This document shows, one piece after another, positions 34,101-44,363 of a stretch of DNA of 64,000 bases; within the stretch, counting starts at the first letter, position 1; the number at the start of each line of letters is the position of its first letter. The stretch lies in NCBI GenBank assembly GCA_035772405.1, contig JAYKKM010000218.1, positions 186,001 through 250,000 on the forward strand. Direction: 5' to 3'. Made by a program: the position numbers and the translations under genes. The notes under the pieces are model-generated. The model made no database searches. It saw only the letters and a list, made by a program, of their open reading frames with translations, and had not been told where the DNA came from. The stretch is from Chrysogorgia sp. JL179-B06 (lineage: Eukaryota; Cnidaria; Anthozoa; Scleralcyonacea; Chrysogorgiidae).

Positions 34101-34300
34101 ACCATAGGTGGTTTAAACATACTCCGTATCTCGGGAGAAATTCAGCCTCCGTATCTAAGCTCAAAAGCTCAACAATGTCGTTCACCAAATGCTCTTCCAA
34201 ACTACAAAACGAACTACCACCCTTAAAATTCATAAAATTCACCTTCAGGAATGCCTTGGATTACTTGTCTCCACCATGCCCTCTTCAATTAACTTCCTGA
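31140..34300 (-). mobile_element. LINE family N3, copy in segmental duplication 1, RT core deleted
   Basis: Minus strand, 5' to 3': ORF1-like cysteine-containing stretch (RRERRQLCFECQEIFKSD, about 34040); endonuclease start ITTWNI and CDICFLQEHWLYPD (33308-33057); VIVMGDFNAHI and TVDHILIP (32919-32569). A linker follows (ENMDINSPSEVEELVGVIV, YLKSYWNESLT; 32693-32226). Next to AEQSMTREHVK and related remnants, an abrupt jump at about 31955-31985 leads to NVWKSFGIPSMLYGCEVW, then the C-terminal part (MSPLRLEKGLFIKRLFSF, LYNLDDEDL). RT motifs A to C are absent. The same junction is present in copy 2. Many frameshifts. Confidence 0.8.
33359..33486. repeat. GGTGGGT/TTGTTGG low-complexity run
   Basis: A purely G/T top strand, first GGT/GGGT units then TTG/TTGG units. 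It creates long open frames of poly-Asn/Gln or poly-Val/Gly on the two strands that are not genes. It replaces about 360 bp of ordinary sequence present in copy 2 (about 52560-52920). Confidence 0.9.
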
Positions 34301-34584
34301 CAAAATCATCCTTTGCAGAACGTTTGAACAGAGTAATAACATCATCCAAACTCAGAGCGTACAAATCGGAAATCAAATCGTAATGATAAGATGATCAGAC
34401 CTTTCGTTGATAAAACCAGAATATATCGTATATATAGCTTGCAATAACCAGCGATATCTATCCCTGACTCAATAAAAACTAAAATCATACTAAAACTGTT
34501 AAAAAACGGCGGAGCTCAAATTCGTGACCATCTACCATGATATCCGCCATGATAGATCATTGAATAACAGGTGACACTTGTTGA

Positions 34585-34815
34585 TTGTCTAGGTTCAAGC
34601 CACGAAAACCTATTCGTCCTCCAGATAGACAAGTTGTATTGGACAGACCTATCTCGAGTTCTTATATTAAAGCAGGAAGATTTGGCGCCCAAACCTCATG
34701 TGACAACTTAGTAGTGTGTTTTCGCTGCTCCGAGCCAGGACTCATCGTCCGAGAATGTCGGTCAGCACCCAGTGGTCAACCCAATGGTGGTCAACCAAAT
34801 CCCACCCAACAGTAA
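34585..34815 (+). pseudogene. Zinc-knuckle-like nucleocapsid relic (His replaced)
   Basis: The plus frame contains VVCFRCSEPGLIVRECRSAP, which has the C-x2-C-x4-H-x4-C spacing of a retroelement zinc knuckle, but Leu stands where His is expected. A Pro/Gln/Asn-rich end (GGQPNPTQQ) follows. It begins just beyond the end of the segmental duplication. Probably the end of a gag-like or ORF1-like protein; the parent element is not identified. Confidence 0.4.
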
Positions 34816-35286
34816 CCCCCATGCTATTTCGCTCGACTAAATAAGTTGAAATTTATTCCATTGTTAAAGTTAAAGGCAGATTAAGAGAGAACATATTATT
34901 TTGGCAAAACATTGGAGTCAGTCAATGGTTATTAGAAGTTATCAGCCAAGGATATTGTTTACCTTTTATTGAGCAACCACAACAAAAAATTTATTTCATA
35001 AAATATATGGCAGCACTCCAAAATACAAACTTCACATGTAAAGTATAACCTTTTTTCAACGAATTTTGAAGTGAAACTGTGCACGATTACTAATTAACAT
35101 TATATCTTTGCAGTTATGTAAAAAAATTAGCAGACATTTTTTCATTGGAGAACCACTTTAAGTCATCAAGCTGTACATCAATTGGTGTTGATTTTTGCTT
35201 AACTGAGTAGTTGGGTTGACAAAATTGCCAATATCATTAGCAAATCGATATGTACTGGTGCATGTAGGTTCAAGGGAGTGAGAAGC
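34816..35286. other. No gene recognised
   Basis: AT-rich unique-looking sequence. Confidence 0.5.
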
Positions 35287-35289
35287 TAA

Positions 35290-36239
35290 GGGAGTGCTCA
35301 TTAATTATTGGGCGGGAGGGCCGGTAAATTTAGGGGGAAGGGCTAAGATATTTTGGGCTCCCAATTTTTTGGGCGTCTGTTTTAACGAAGACTTAAAATC
35401 TTGTTAAGCTACTTCAATGGACCATCCAGCTCCACCTTTGTTCCTTAACCAGCAATCAGCACGTGCTGGATGCGGCTAATGGCCAATGTTCGATACCTCA
35501 AACATTCTGCTTGATAACGAGGCTTCCAGGAGTAAAACAAAAGAAATAATTTCTTCTTGTGAAAAAAGTGACCTTAGTTTTGCTTGTCAGATACCCCTGG
35601 AAGCCTTGGTATCTCAAGCAGATTTTTTTACATCTCGAATGTGATTCATTGTGGATATTTCCGAAGTGGACCACATGCTTCATAATATGGCTGGAATGGT
35701 TGCCTTTTAACGCCCAGTTTCTGTAATCAGGCTTCGACTCAGAACAATTTTTTCAACATCTATCGTATTTATTATCAAAAAATAGCAACTTGTGACTCTT
35801 GCATTTCCTTGCTAAAACAAATGGTATTCTTAATATGGTCTCAAACAAAGTCTATACTCAAAAACTTTGGAGAATTGACAATCCAACAGTAACAACAATA
35901 ATGCACGAAAGGCATATTTTTATTAAAGAATATCCTTATGCAGATATGCACTTGCGTGTAGGCACACTACGCCCCAGGTAATTTGCCGTTATTTAATACT
36001 TCTCTGGATAGCTTATTGGTGGCTAATTTGACAGTGTATTGAAAACTCCTGTGTCTAAGTTGATTCCAATGATGGAACAACTTGACTGATTGGAAGGAAG
36101 CTATCTCAGGGGGTCATAATTTTCTGTGCTGGTGTTTTGGAGGGCCACGATTTTTGGACCCAAATTTGAGGGCCAACATTTGTGGGCCCTCGTTTTAGAT
36201 ATTTACTGGCCCTCCCCCCAATAATTGATGACCACTCCC
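35290..36239. mobile_element. 950-bp TIR element with TAA target duplication
   Basis: The left end GGGAGTGCTCATTAATTATT continuing to GGGCGGGAGGGCC (from 35290) is matched by the right end, complement GGGAGTGGTCATCAATTATT continuing to GGGGGGAGGGCC (ends 36239). TAA flanks both sides (35287-35289, 36240-36242). An internal hairpin (TCTGCTTGA...GGCTTCCAGG with CCTGGAAGCC...TCAAGCAGA, about 35505-35625) is present. The interior frames resemble no transposase. Three-base TWA duplications fit Harbinger-type or related elements (inference). Confidence 0.8.
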
Positions 36240-36242
36240 TAA

Positions 36243-36780
36243 TGGTGCTACTGTTTCTACTGATGAACCAGACTGCAGAGTAGGGCAGTGCCACCCCCGA
36301 TTTTTTGTTCAGGGACAAATTTTTGCTCCCCTGCAGGTCTTTTGTAACAATTTTCCATATTTTTGCACCCTATAAAATAAAGTACACCAAGGGCCTTGTG
36401 AACATGAAATGGTTCCAGGAAGTTAAATTATGCGAACTTTTGAAGTTAACTTTTGGCAGCAACTGTGTTGCTTGTGTTACTTCACCTTAAGCATCAGTCA
36501 CAATCTAAAATCTACTGCTCAGCAACTGTTATTAGCTAATGATGTAATATTGTGGTGCTGTTTATCATTCAACATAAGGATGACATGATGGTAGACAAAT
36601 GATACCAAATGTTTTGCTGTTTCGAGGACTGTTACCATACCCAAAATGATCATACAACATGTTTGTAACTTTAACTCTAATTTCAAGTTGAACAAATGAA
36701 ATTGATATAGTATTTTAGAGTACACTGACTGTCTGACTGTAATGGACATTAAATAAATTGTTTTTCGCGTTGTTCGTGAT
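36243..36780. other. No gene recognised
   Basis: Short open frames only; nothing resembles a known family. Confidence 0.5.
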
Positions 36781-36804
36781 GGCGAAGAACATTATCATTC
36801 CGCT

Positions 36805-37560
36805 TTAACAATGAGGGCATTTTGGCAGCTCCATCCTCAACCTTTCGACTACTTTACTCACGTTATGCCTCCTTGCTGCTCGTCTCCTCTCATCTGAAAA
36901 AAGTGGCATCCGATGATTTGGAATACCAAGATTCTTGTTTCCCTCCGTATAGAGTCGCCCTATCTCTTCCATGGTCTTAGGGCACAAAAGAGGGTCAGGC
37001 AAGCTCCAATCTACAACAGCATCTCATTGCCTTATGTGCCTTAAAAGCTGTAAAACCCCTCCACAACAGCCTCAACCTCCAGCGGCCAAAGCAACATCCA
37101 GCACAGTACATACTTCAGGTCCAAGAGATTCGTAAATACATGCATTTGTGTAAAATGCGGCAACTAAATTTTCTTCACACAACTGTGCCTCAACAAGAAC
37201 ATCAGAATCCAAACCTATCTCAAACCACACATCTAACCATCTCTCATCCAATTCAGACAATGTGGTCATCTTGTTGTTTTGGAATTCATTTATGACTTTA
37301 CCCTTACGATTAACGAATATCTCTTCAATGCAGTTGCCCAACCCCATCCAAAAAATCTTCTGTAAAGTTCTCTTGAATCTCTTCAGTACTGCATAGCTAT
37401 GTTTCGGCAAAAGATCCAAGTCATGATTCACATCGGCAAGCGCTTGTACATGTGGAAAACACACACCATGCTTGAAGAACTCATGGAATTCATTACTACC
37501 ACTTATTTCCCATTCGATTCCGTCTTCATGCTCAAATAAACTAAAGTCAGTAAGATCTTT
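36805..37560 (-). pseudogene. Conserved protein relic (unit 1 of the tandem duplication)
   Basis: The minus frame is open from about 37560 (FEHEDGIEWEISGSNEF, FFKHGVCFPHVQALADVNHD) through FWMGLGNCIEEIFVNRKG and LDVWFEIGLDSDVLVEAQLC to SLGPEVCTVLDVALAAGG, then a TGA at about 37072-37074. A neighbouring frame continues EAVVEGFYS. After a break, 37002-36805 reads SLPDPLLCPKTMEEIGRLY, NLGIPNHRMPLF and VVERLRMELPKCPHC. It looks like the C-terminal portion of one larger, possibly transposon-derived protein. I do not recognise the family securely. The unit 2 copy at 39033-39510 has Arg where unit 1 has this stop. Confidence 0.5.
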
Positions 37561-37594
37561 CGTATGAACTCAACTTGTATTTTGACAAGAGTAA

Positions 37595-37838
37595 GAGTAC
37601 CCATTTTAATTAAGTAGCACCCCTTTGGAGTACCCATTTAAATTAAGTAGTACTCCTTTGGAGTACCCCCTTTAAATTAAGTAGCACCTCTTTAAATTAA
37701 GTATTACCCCCATGGAGTACCCCTTTAAATTAAGTAGTACCCCTTTAAATTAAGTAGTACCCCTTTGGAGTACCCCTTTAAATTAAGTAGTACCCCTTTA
37801 AATTAAGTAGTACCCCTTTAAATTAAGTAGTACCCCTC
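37595..37838. repeat. Minisatellite, AAATTAAGTAGTACCCCTTT unit (unit 1)
   Basis: About a dozen tandem copies of a roughly 20-bp unit, some extended by GGAGTACCCC. Phase and copy number differ from the array in unit 2, so the arrays have changed since the duplication. Confidence 0.9.
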
Positions 37839-37975
37839 CTACATCGTAGCAATGAACAGTTTCATAGAAGAGAACGCAGATCTTACGATCCGAAAACATA
37901 TTCAATACGTATATCATATGTATTGTGTTGACATTTACTATATAGTACATACAGTTTAACATAGCTAATTCTTAA

Positions 37976-38754
37976 AGTGCCTATGAAACGAAAATTAAGT
38001 TTGTTTTATTTGGAAGAACTTTTAAGATGAAGAATATAAATTTAGTTCTTTCATATTTCACTTTGTTCTTGAGATATTTAGACTTATGTGATATTCAAAT
38101 GAGATAGCTATGACGTCAAGGGGTTTGCAATACATTTTAACATATTGGAAAATCGTGTATATCTTTAAGATTATCAAACGAAATCACCTGAAACTTTGCA
38201 TGTGGATACAAACCACTAAACTGGAGAACATCGTTCTAGTTTCAATGTTGCAATAGTAATAATATAGTTCCCAGACCTCTAAGTCTCTTTGTCAAAAATC
38301 TTTGTTTTCTGACATAGCTATGTGTTGCACCAAAGTTAAACTTCAGTTTAGAATTGGTTAAGTCAGTGAAAATATGCTAAACCAGTACCAACCCGCAAAT
38401 GTTTGGGACGGAAGAGAAAACAAATAATTTTATTTTAGAAATCAAGATGTCTGAAAACTAATTTGTTACCATGGCGACCATAAAACTAGAACGATGTTCT
38501 CCAGTTTAGGTGTCTGTATCCACATGCAATGTTTCAAGTGATTTCGTTTAATAATCTTAAAGATATACACGATTTTCCAATATGTTAAAATGTATTGCAA
38601 TCCCCTTGACGTCATAGCTATCTCATTTGAATATCACATAAGTCTAAATATCTCAAGAACCAAGTGAAATATGAGAAAGCTGTAAATTAATATTCTTCAT
38701 TATTTTAAAAGTTCTTTCAAATAAAACAAACTTAATTTTCGTTTCATAGGCACT
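37976..38754. mobile_element. 779-bp TTAA-flanked foldback element
   Basis: The ends AGTGCCTATGAAACGAAAAT and its complement start inverted arms of roughly 260 bp (left to about 38240, right from about 38490), with a central non-paired part. TTAA lies at 37972-37975 and 38755-38758. Unit 2 of the tandem duplication has the empty site (ATTCTTAAGG at about 39963-39972) with a single TTAA. TTAA targets are used by piggyBac and Kolobok elements; no transposase is encoded. Confidence 0.9.
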
Positions 38755-39032
38755 TTAAGGAGCGTACCTATTTTTTATCATTTTTGCATTTGAACGAACA
38801 AAAATATTGATGGCTGAACTTTTTCTGCCATTACAGCAGTTACTGTCAATAATACAAATTCTTAAACAAAAAGTGACAGATGAAGCTGCAATGATGGAAC
38901 TTAATAGTTTTTGTATAAATCATGCACATTAACCGCTTTGACATCACAGATACTGATGCGCTTTTAGTCCCCAGGCTCCTGTAAAATAAATAAGCTCAGA
39001 ATTATTTGGAAAAAAACGAAAATCAAAAAATC

Positions 39033-39510
39033 TCAATGCCTTATGTGCCTTAAAAGCTGTAAAACCCCTCCACAACAGCCTCGACCTCCAGCAGCCAAAG
39101 CAGTACATACTACAGGTCCAAGAGATTCGTAAATACATGCATTTGTGTAAAATGCGGCAACTAAATTTTCTTCACACAACCGTGCCTCAACAAGAACATC
39201 CGAATCCAAACCTATCTCAAACCACACATCTAACCATTTCTCATCCAATTCAGACAATGTGGTCATCCTGTTGTTTTGGAATTCATTTATGACTTTACCC
39301 TCACGATCAACGAATATCTCTTCAATGCAGTTGCCCAACCCCATCCAAAAAATCTTCTGTAAAGTTGTCTTGAATCTCTTCAGTACCGCATAGCTATGTT
39401 TCGGCAAAAGATCCAAGTCGTGATTCACATCGGCAAGCGCTTGTACATGTGGAAAAACACAGACCATGCTTGAAGAACTCATGGAATTCATTACTACCAC
39501 TTATTTCCCA
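39033..39510 (-). pseudogene. Conserved protein relic (unit 2 of the tandem duplication)
   Basis: Nearly identical to the unit 1 frame: FPHVQALADVNHDLDLLPKH, FWMGLGNCIEEIFVDREG, LDVWFEIGLDSDVLVEARLC, SLGPVVCTALAAGGRG. An extra T near 39452 throws the 5' part (FEHEDGIEW...) out of frame, four codons near VCTALDVA are lost relative to unit 1, and the 3' part (SLPDPLLCP in unit 1) lies outside the duplicated unit. The two copies carry different disabling changes, so they decayed independently after duplication. Confidence 0.5.
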
Positions 39511-39589
39511 TTCGATTCCGTCTTCATGCTCAAATAACTAAAGTCAGTAAGATCTTTCGTATGAACTCAACTTGTATTTTGACAAGAGT

Positions 39590-39830
39590 AAGAGTACCCA
39601 TTTAAATTAAGTAGCACCCCTTTGGAGTACCCTTTAAATTAAATAGCACCCCTTTGGAGCACCCCCCTTTAAATTATGTAGTACCTCTTTAAATTAAGTA
39701 GTACCCCTATGGAGTACCCCTTTAAATTAAGTTGTACCCCTTTGGAGTAACCCCTTTAAATTAAGTAGTACCCCTTTAAATTAAGTAGTACCCCTTTGGA
39801 GTACCCCCTTTAAATTAAGTAGTACCCCTC
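39590..39830. repeat. Minisatellite, AAATTAAGTAGTACCCCTTT unit (unit 2)
   Basis: Counterpart of the array in unit 1, with its own order of GGAGTACCCC variants and a few unit losses. Confidence 0.9.
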
Positions 39831-40338
39831 CTACATCGTAGCCATGAACAGTTTCATAGAAGAGAACGCAGATCTTACGATCCGAAAACATATATTCAAT
39901 ACGTATATCATATGTATTGTGTTGACATTTACTATATAGTACATACAGTTTAACATAGCTAATTCTTAAGGAACGTACCTATTTTTTATCATTTTTGCAT
40001 TTGAACGAACAAAAATATTGATGGCTGAACTTTTTCTGCCATTACAGCAGTTACTGTCGATAATACAAAAACTTAAAATAAAAGTGACAGATGAAGCTGC
40101 AATGATGGAACTTAATAGTTTTTGTATAAATCATGCACATTAACCGCTTTGACATCACGGATGCGGATGCGCTTTTAGTCCCCAGGCTCCTGTAGAATAA
40201 ATAAGCTCAGAATTCTTTGGAAAAAACGAAAATCAAAATAGGAGGCCTAGTGTCTTAGGCTGAGATATTTTTTGTTATGGCCACAAGAATTTGATAGGGT
40301 ATCTAGTACGTATTCCTTATAAGGAGGCGCAAATAGAA

Positions 40339-40856
40339 GGCATTGACGAGCAAATAGAGTGAATTAACGAGCAAATAGCTTACACGTTGAACCCTCGTAC
40401 CAGCCTCCTAGTTAATTGGATTGTAACCGACCCCAAAACAACAAAGGTCCTAACCCTTTGGCAAACGTTTTCTTAATAAATAAACTATAGAATATATCAA
40501 AGGAAAGTTAAATTATCTATTTACAACATACGTACAGCTTTATCCCGGTAGCTAACTTAGTTCTCTTTAAAAGCGCGGGTAATCGAACATGCTCAAAAAT
40601 ATAATTTTCGTAATACGGATACCATCTTGTAAACAAAAACACGAACTTTAGGCTGTCTTCGACGAACGTTTTCTTGAGAAATAATCGACTCCCAAAGCTA
40701 CAATATATATTAAAACAAAGATAAATTTTCTGTTTACAATATGCGTACAGCTTATCCGGCGAGCGAACGTAGTTTTCTTAGAACATATCGTAACGTGTTA
40801 ACATCCCACATCCAGTGGGCTGGTACGAGTGCCTTGTATTTGCTCGTCAATGCCTT
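40339..40856. mobile_element. Short inverted-repeat element with an internal direct repeat
   Basis: AAGGCATTGACGAGCAAATA (40339-40358) is exactly complementary to 40837-40856, with CTCGTACCAGCC-like sequence inside both ends. Between them, about 110 bp at 40455-40565 and 40665-40785 are a diverged direct repeat (CGTTTTCTT, AAAGATAAATT-like, GCGTACAGCTTATCC). Confidence 0.55.
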
Positions 40857-41109
40857 GTACTAGAAGTACATATGAAGAATTTATGGGTAAAAGCGGACAA
40901 ACATGGATACTGATGTCATCTCGACGGAGTGCTATTCAAGTAAAAGAACGAAAATAAGTACTGTAAGCAACTACGCTATAAAATTTTCAACCAGTAAGCG
41001 GGCGAGGGGGTGTTGCGTATACGTATTTATAGTTTGTACTTGAAATACAAAGCTGAGTGCCTCAGGAACAAAATGTTGGTAAATGAAATTAAAGATCGTC
41101 ACAATTATC

Positions 41110-41760
41110 ATTCTACATTGCAGGACTTGGTGAAGGGGAGATTGTGTTTTCCAATGAATATGTGATCTGTTGTAGTGTTGTAATTGCTATAGAAAATTTC
41201 AATGGGTCCTTTACATAGATGTTGTGAATTCACCGAAGCAAAGTTAAAACAATCTAATAAATTAGAATACGACCTCTGTCATTAATATCATCAAAGCTTC
41301 TTAGTCCACCATACTCCCCAATATGTCCATTGAAATCACCACCAAGAATGACCTCACCAGGAAATTTTTGTTGTACAATGGCATCTTCCACAACATTAAT
41401 GTGATCCTTGTATACATGTATTGCATCTGTTAGTCGAGGGCAGATATGCCCCAATAACGAACACATTTTTCTTCTCTGGGAGCCTAATTTTAAAGGCAAT
41501 TATTCTGTCATTTCCAATGTCAGTCATTGTAGTAATATTTAAATGTATGTTTCTACGCTATAAAATAGCAACTCCTCTTTTGTCACGATGAGACAAAGAA
41601 TCACTATAAAGATCACTTGAACTTCTTCCATATGATGTAAAGTTCTTGTTTATTAAATTTAAAAATGACAATGAGTTGGGAAATAACCAATGTTGTCACA
41701 GTCTCTTAGACATTTGTCAAGATATCTTGCATTATAAAAAACACCTGAAGTTTGCCATGT
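41110..41760 (-). mobile_element. LINE family N3, endonuclease fragment
   Basis: Minus strand: SLSHRDKRGVAIL, then FPGEVILGGDFNGHIGEYG (41499-41254) and, in the next frame, FASVNSQHLCKGPIEIFYS with TTDHIFIGKH (about 41250-41115). It matches the N3 endonuclease in the segmental duplication (SVNSQLFCEGPVETFYS, TVDHILIP), so it is a third locus of this family. Truncated at both ends. Confidence 0.7.
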
Positions 41761-42172
41761 GCATATTCGAATCTCAGGTGTATGAGCAGTGTTCGATATT
41801 TTATATTTATGATTTCCCTCCATTGTTTATTTGGGTGGATCTTGTTGAACCGCTAACATCTTGTTGGATGTTTTTACTCTTATCCATTTTTTCCTTCAAT
41901 AACCAGTCTACAGTTCACAAATTGTGGCCAGAAGTTGTTTTGCATTATCACTTGGCAGATAGATACAGTACCTTCTCTCCTGCTCTTAAGCAATTTGAAT
42001 AAAGATATGCGAATACCTCTTTGACTGAGATATAATTTTCTCATTAATTCCACTCACAAAGAAACGACGAATGTTGTTCCGTTTTCTCGCAACTCCGACA
42101 AAACAATCCAAATGTACAGCCAAATTACCTCTTAACGATTATTTATTGGTGTTCAACTGAACCCTATAATAA
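41761..42172. other. No gene recognised
   Basis: The plus frame at 41646-42002 is open over part of this stretch but lies largely over the minus-strand LINE fragment and resembles nothing. Confidence 0.4.
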
Positions 42173-44363
42173 TTACGTTACTATTAATCGATCTCTACGT
42201 TGGCTGGTAGCAGAACGGATGGAGTCAGTAGCTATCGGTGTAGTATATACTTGGTGTGCCAGATACGCAAGGACTGCCCTGTACCGTACAAATCGTACGC
42301 GAGGAACAACCAACGTATACGAAACAGCCAACCCCGAATGGGTCCATCTTGGACGCTTTGATACGGAAACGAATGGCAGTTGGTGGTGAGCCAGAGGATA
42401 TCGACATCGGCCAGACAATTGTCTAGCTGGATCGATGGCCGACCCTGCCGTAAATGCAACACGCCGCCCAAAACATAGCGGCGTCTGGTGCTGGAATTGC
42501 TGTTGCCAAGGTGATGTGGATGGTGTCGAGAATTACAGGAACCAAAGAACTTCATCCAGCATGTGAGAATTCTACATCAAGACGAATCGGATGCTGCGGA
42601 GACGGCGGAAGGCGCCAAGGAGATTTATCATGCAGTGAAGAAGGACCGGCCAGGTGAAATGACTTACACATGTGATGGAGGGTGGCAATCAAGCACTCGA
42701 GCTCGGTGCGTGAGCACCACCGTTTTGAGTGCCAGTGGATAAGCAGTGCCTTTGTAGAGGAAAACTTGGCTTCTGGAAGCCAGGCCATTTGTGCAAACAG
42801 CCGAGTAGTGGGACCCTCGCACTTGGTGGGGTTCAGTGGGAGCCCGAACCGGTGAAAAATCGTAAGTGCGATCGACGTTAGCGGCGCATTCCAAGGAGTT
42901 GCCTGGGCGAGTGTCCGAAATTCGTCAAGGTAATGGAATAAGAAACGGACATTATAGCGCTTGTGGAGAATTCCATCATGGAGGCGACGAAGTCAAAAAT
43001 AAAATGGGCTGAAGGAAGACCAAACAGAAGGTTGAGATCGATGTAGTAGCGGTTGCGCCACCTCATCCCCAGAAAGTACCGGTCGTCAGGATGGATGGGG
43101 ATGTTCCGATAGGCACAGGCCACATCAAATTTTGCCATTAAGGCTGCGGGGCCCAATTCTATCAAGACCCGAATCGCCGTGTCTAAGGAAATGTATCGCA
43201 GGGAGAAGGGATGCCGGTGGTATGCCGGTGTTCACGCTGGAAGTTTCGGGCGATGACAAGTCCAAGATAGGCGCCACTTGCCTGGTTGGTTCTTCGGTAT
43301 CACACCGAACAGACTGCAATGGAGGCAGGGAAGAGGTAGCAAGCAAAAGGGGCCAGCAACACGTTGGTTAGCAACCTCGTTAGCCAAGTACTGGTCAATA
43401 ACCCCAGGATGCTCCAATCCTGCAGCATTGGATGCTCTAATCCTGCAGCATGCGGCAGCATTCCCGGCGAAAGTATTGGTCGTACGAGCGCCAACATGTT
43501 CCTCGGAATCGCTGGTGAGTACGTAGGACCAGCAGTTTGTTGTGTAGCAGATCTACTGTGCTCTGCGGGTGGTAAGTGCACAACACCAAACATTAAATCG
43601 TAACGAGAAAGACTGCGAGTCGACAGTGTCCGATGGGTGCGAGAAGTTGCGATAGCTCGACGAATTCACCCGTCACGATGGACGCCACTAGTTTTGGAGC
43701 TACCGGCGAAAACGCCGGGTAGGGGAATGCTCCGGGCGCACTCGAACACGGGAACGGGCCGAAAGCGAGCCAAGGAACGAAGTCAGTAAATACGTACCTA
43801 AAATGAACAGGTTTTGTGATTGGCTATATGGAACAAAGGTGGTTATGGTTAAGACATTGGTTTCTTTGTGGTTGATTCTATTGTTTGATTGTTTTAATCA
43901 ACCAATCACAAAACTTGATAGTATAGGTAGGTGATGACCCAACGAAGTGGGAGCGGCCCCAAATAAATCGGCAAAATGCTCAGTACATGAATGGCCTGGG
44001 AACGAAGGCATTGTTGATGGCAGAGGCCCGCCGAACTGGCGAGATGTTGAGGAAGGCATTGTTGGAGACAAACTCTCTGGCCTCGCTTGGCAGTGTTAGA
44101 ACCAGACACCATAGTTGTTGTGAACCATCGGGCTGGCAGAAACGAACGATGCCCGACATTGAAGGGAACATGTATGACGATGATGATGCAGAAACAATTG
44201 GAGGAAGACTCAGCAGAGCTGTCTCCAGACATAGCAGAAGGACATGGCAAATAAGCATTGGTGGATGGATAGTGAAGCTTAACTGTTTCGTGAGGTATGT
44301 GGCATCAAATGTATGCAGATACGATTGACTACTAGCTCGAGCGACTTGATTGTCAGCCCCCAA
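42173..44363 (-). mobile_element. DIRS/Ngaro-like retrotransposon: gag-like region, RT and RNase H, degenerate
   Basis: Minus strand, 5' to 3': Ser/Pro-rich gag-like region (44363-43700); KLVASIVTGEFVEL (43697-43655); EHPGVIDQYLANEVANQRV and FGVIPKNQPGKWRLSW (43417-43232); LMAKFDVACAYRNIPIHPDD and LLFGLPSAHFIFD (43165-42960). The active-site segment HYLDEF (42918-42935) has Glu at the second Asp of YxDD. Then come FSSTKALLIHWHSKRWCSR and IATLHHMCKSF (42788-42600) and an RNase H-like stretch to about 42230. At least five frame changes. No recombinase catalytic region was recognised to the left of 42173. Confidence 0.75.
43784..43940. mobile_element. 157-bp MITE with 8-bp target duplication AACGAAGT
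   Basis: AACGAAGT lies at 43776-43783 and 43941-43948. The related copy at 25.9 kb has the sequence CAAGGAACGAAGTGGGGGC with one AACGAAGT, that is, the empty site. Inner inverted repeats: TACCTA and AGGTTTTGTGATTGG on the left, CCAATCACAAAACTT and TAGGTA on the right. The size and 8-bp duplication fit a hAT-type MITE. Confidence 0.85.

Larger units (their letters stand above)
30841..34590 (+). repeat. Segmental duplication, copy 1
   Basis: This stretch is colinear, in the same orientation, with 49944-54159. It begins ATTATAAAATTT and ends GACACTTGTTGATT. It includes the last part of a TIR element plus the whole N3 LINE remnant, so the duplicated unit is genomic and not one element. Copy-specific changes: a G/T-rich run at 33359-33486, and an ORF1-like stretch (33985-34440) missing from copy 2. 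Confidence 0.85.
37022..39029 (+). repeat. Tandem duplication, unit 1 (with a later foldback insertion)
   Basis: Unit 1 runs from TCTCATTGCCTTATGTGCC to GAAAATCAAAAAA and is colinear with unit 2 (39030-40240). Without the 783 bp contributed by the TTAA foldback it is about 1.2 kb. The shared content is the conserved ORF, the minisatellite, and the AT-rich tail with TTTGAACGAACAAAAATATT. Confidence 0.9.
39030..40240 (+). repeat. Tandem duplication, unit 2
   Basis: Direct repeat of unit 1, lacking the foldback and retaining the uninterrupted TTAA site. Differences from unit 1 are scattered substitutions, small indels and minisatellite phase. Confidence 0.9.

Noticed and set aside
37595..37838. 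CRISPR or regulatory repeat array
   Set aside because: Head-to-tail units without unique spacers; an ordinary minisatellite duplicated with its unit.
42454..43603. Several plus-strand ORFs
   Set aside because: They are antisense shadows of the DIRS-like RT and RNase H on the minus strand.
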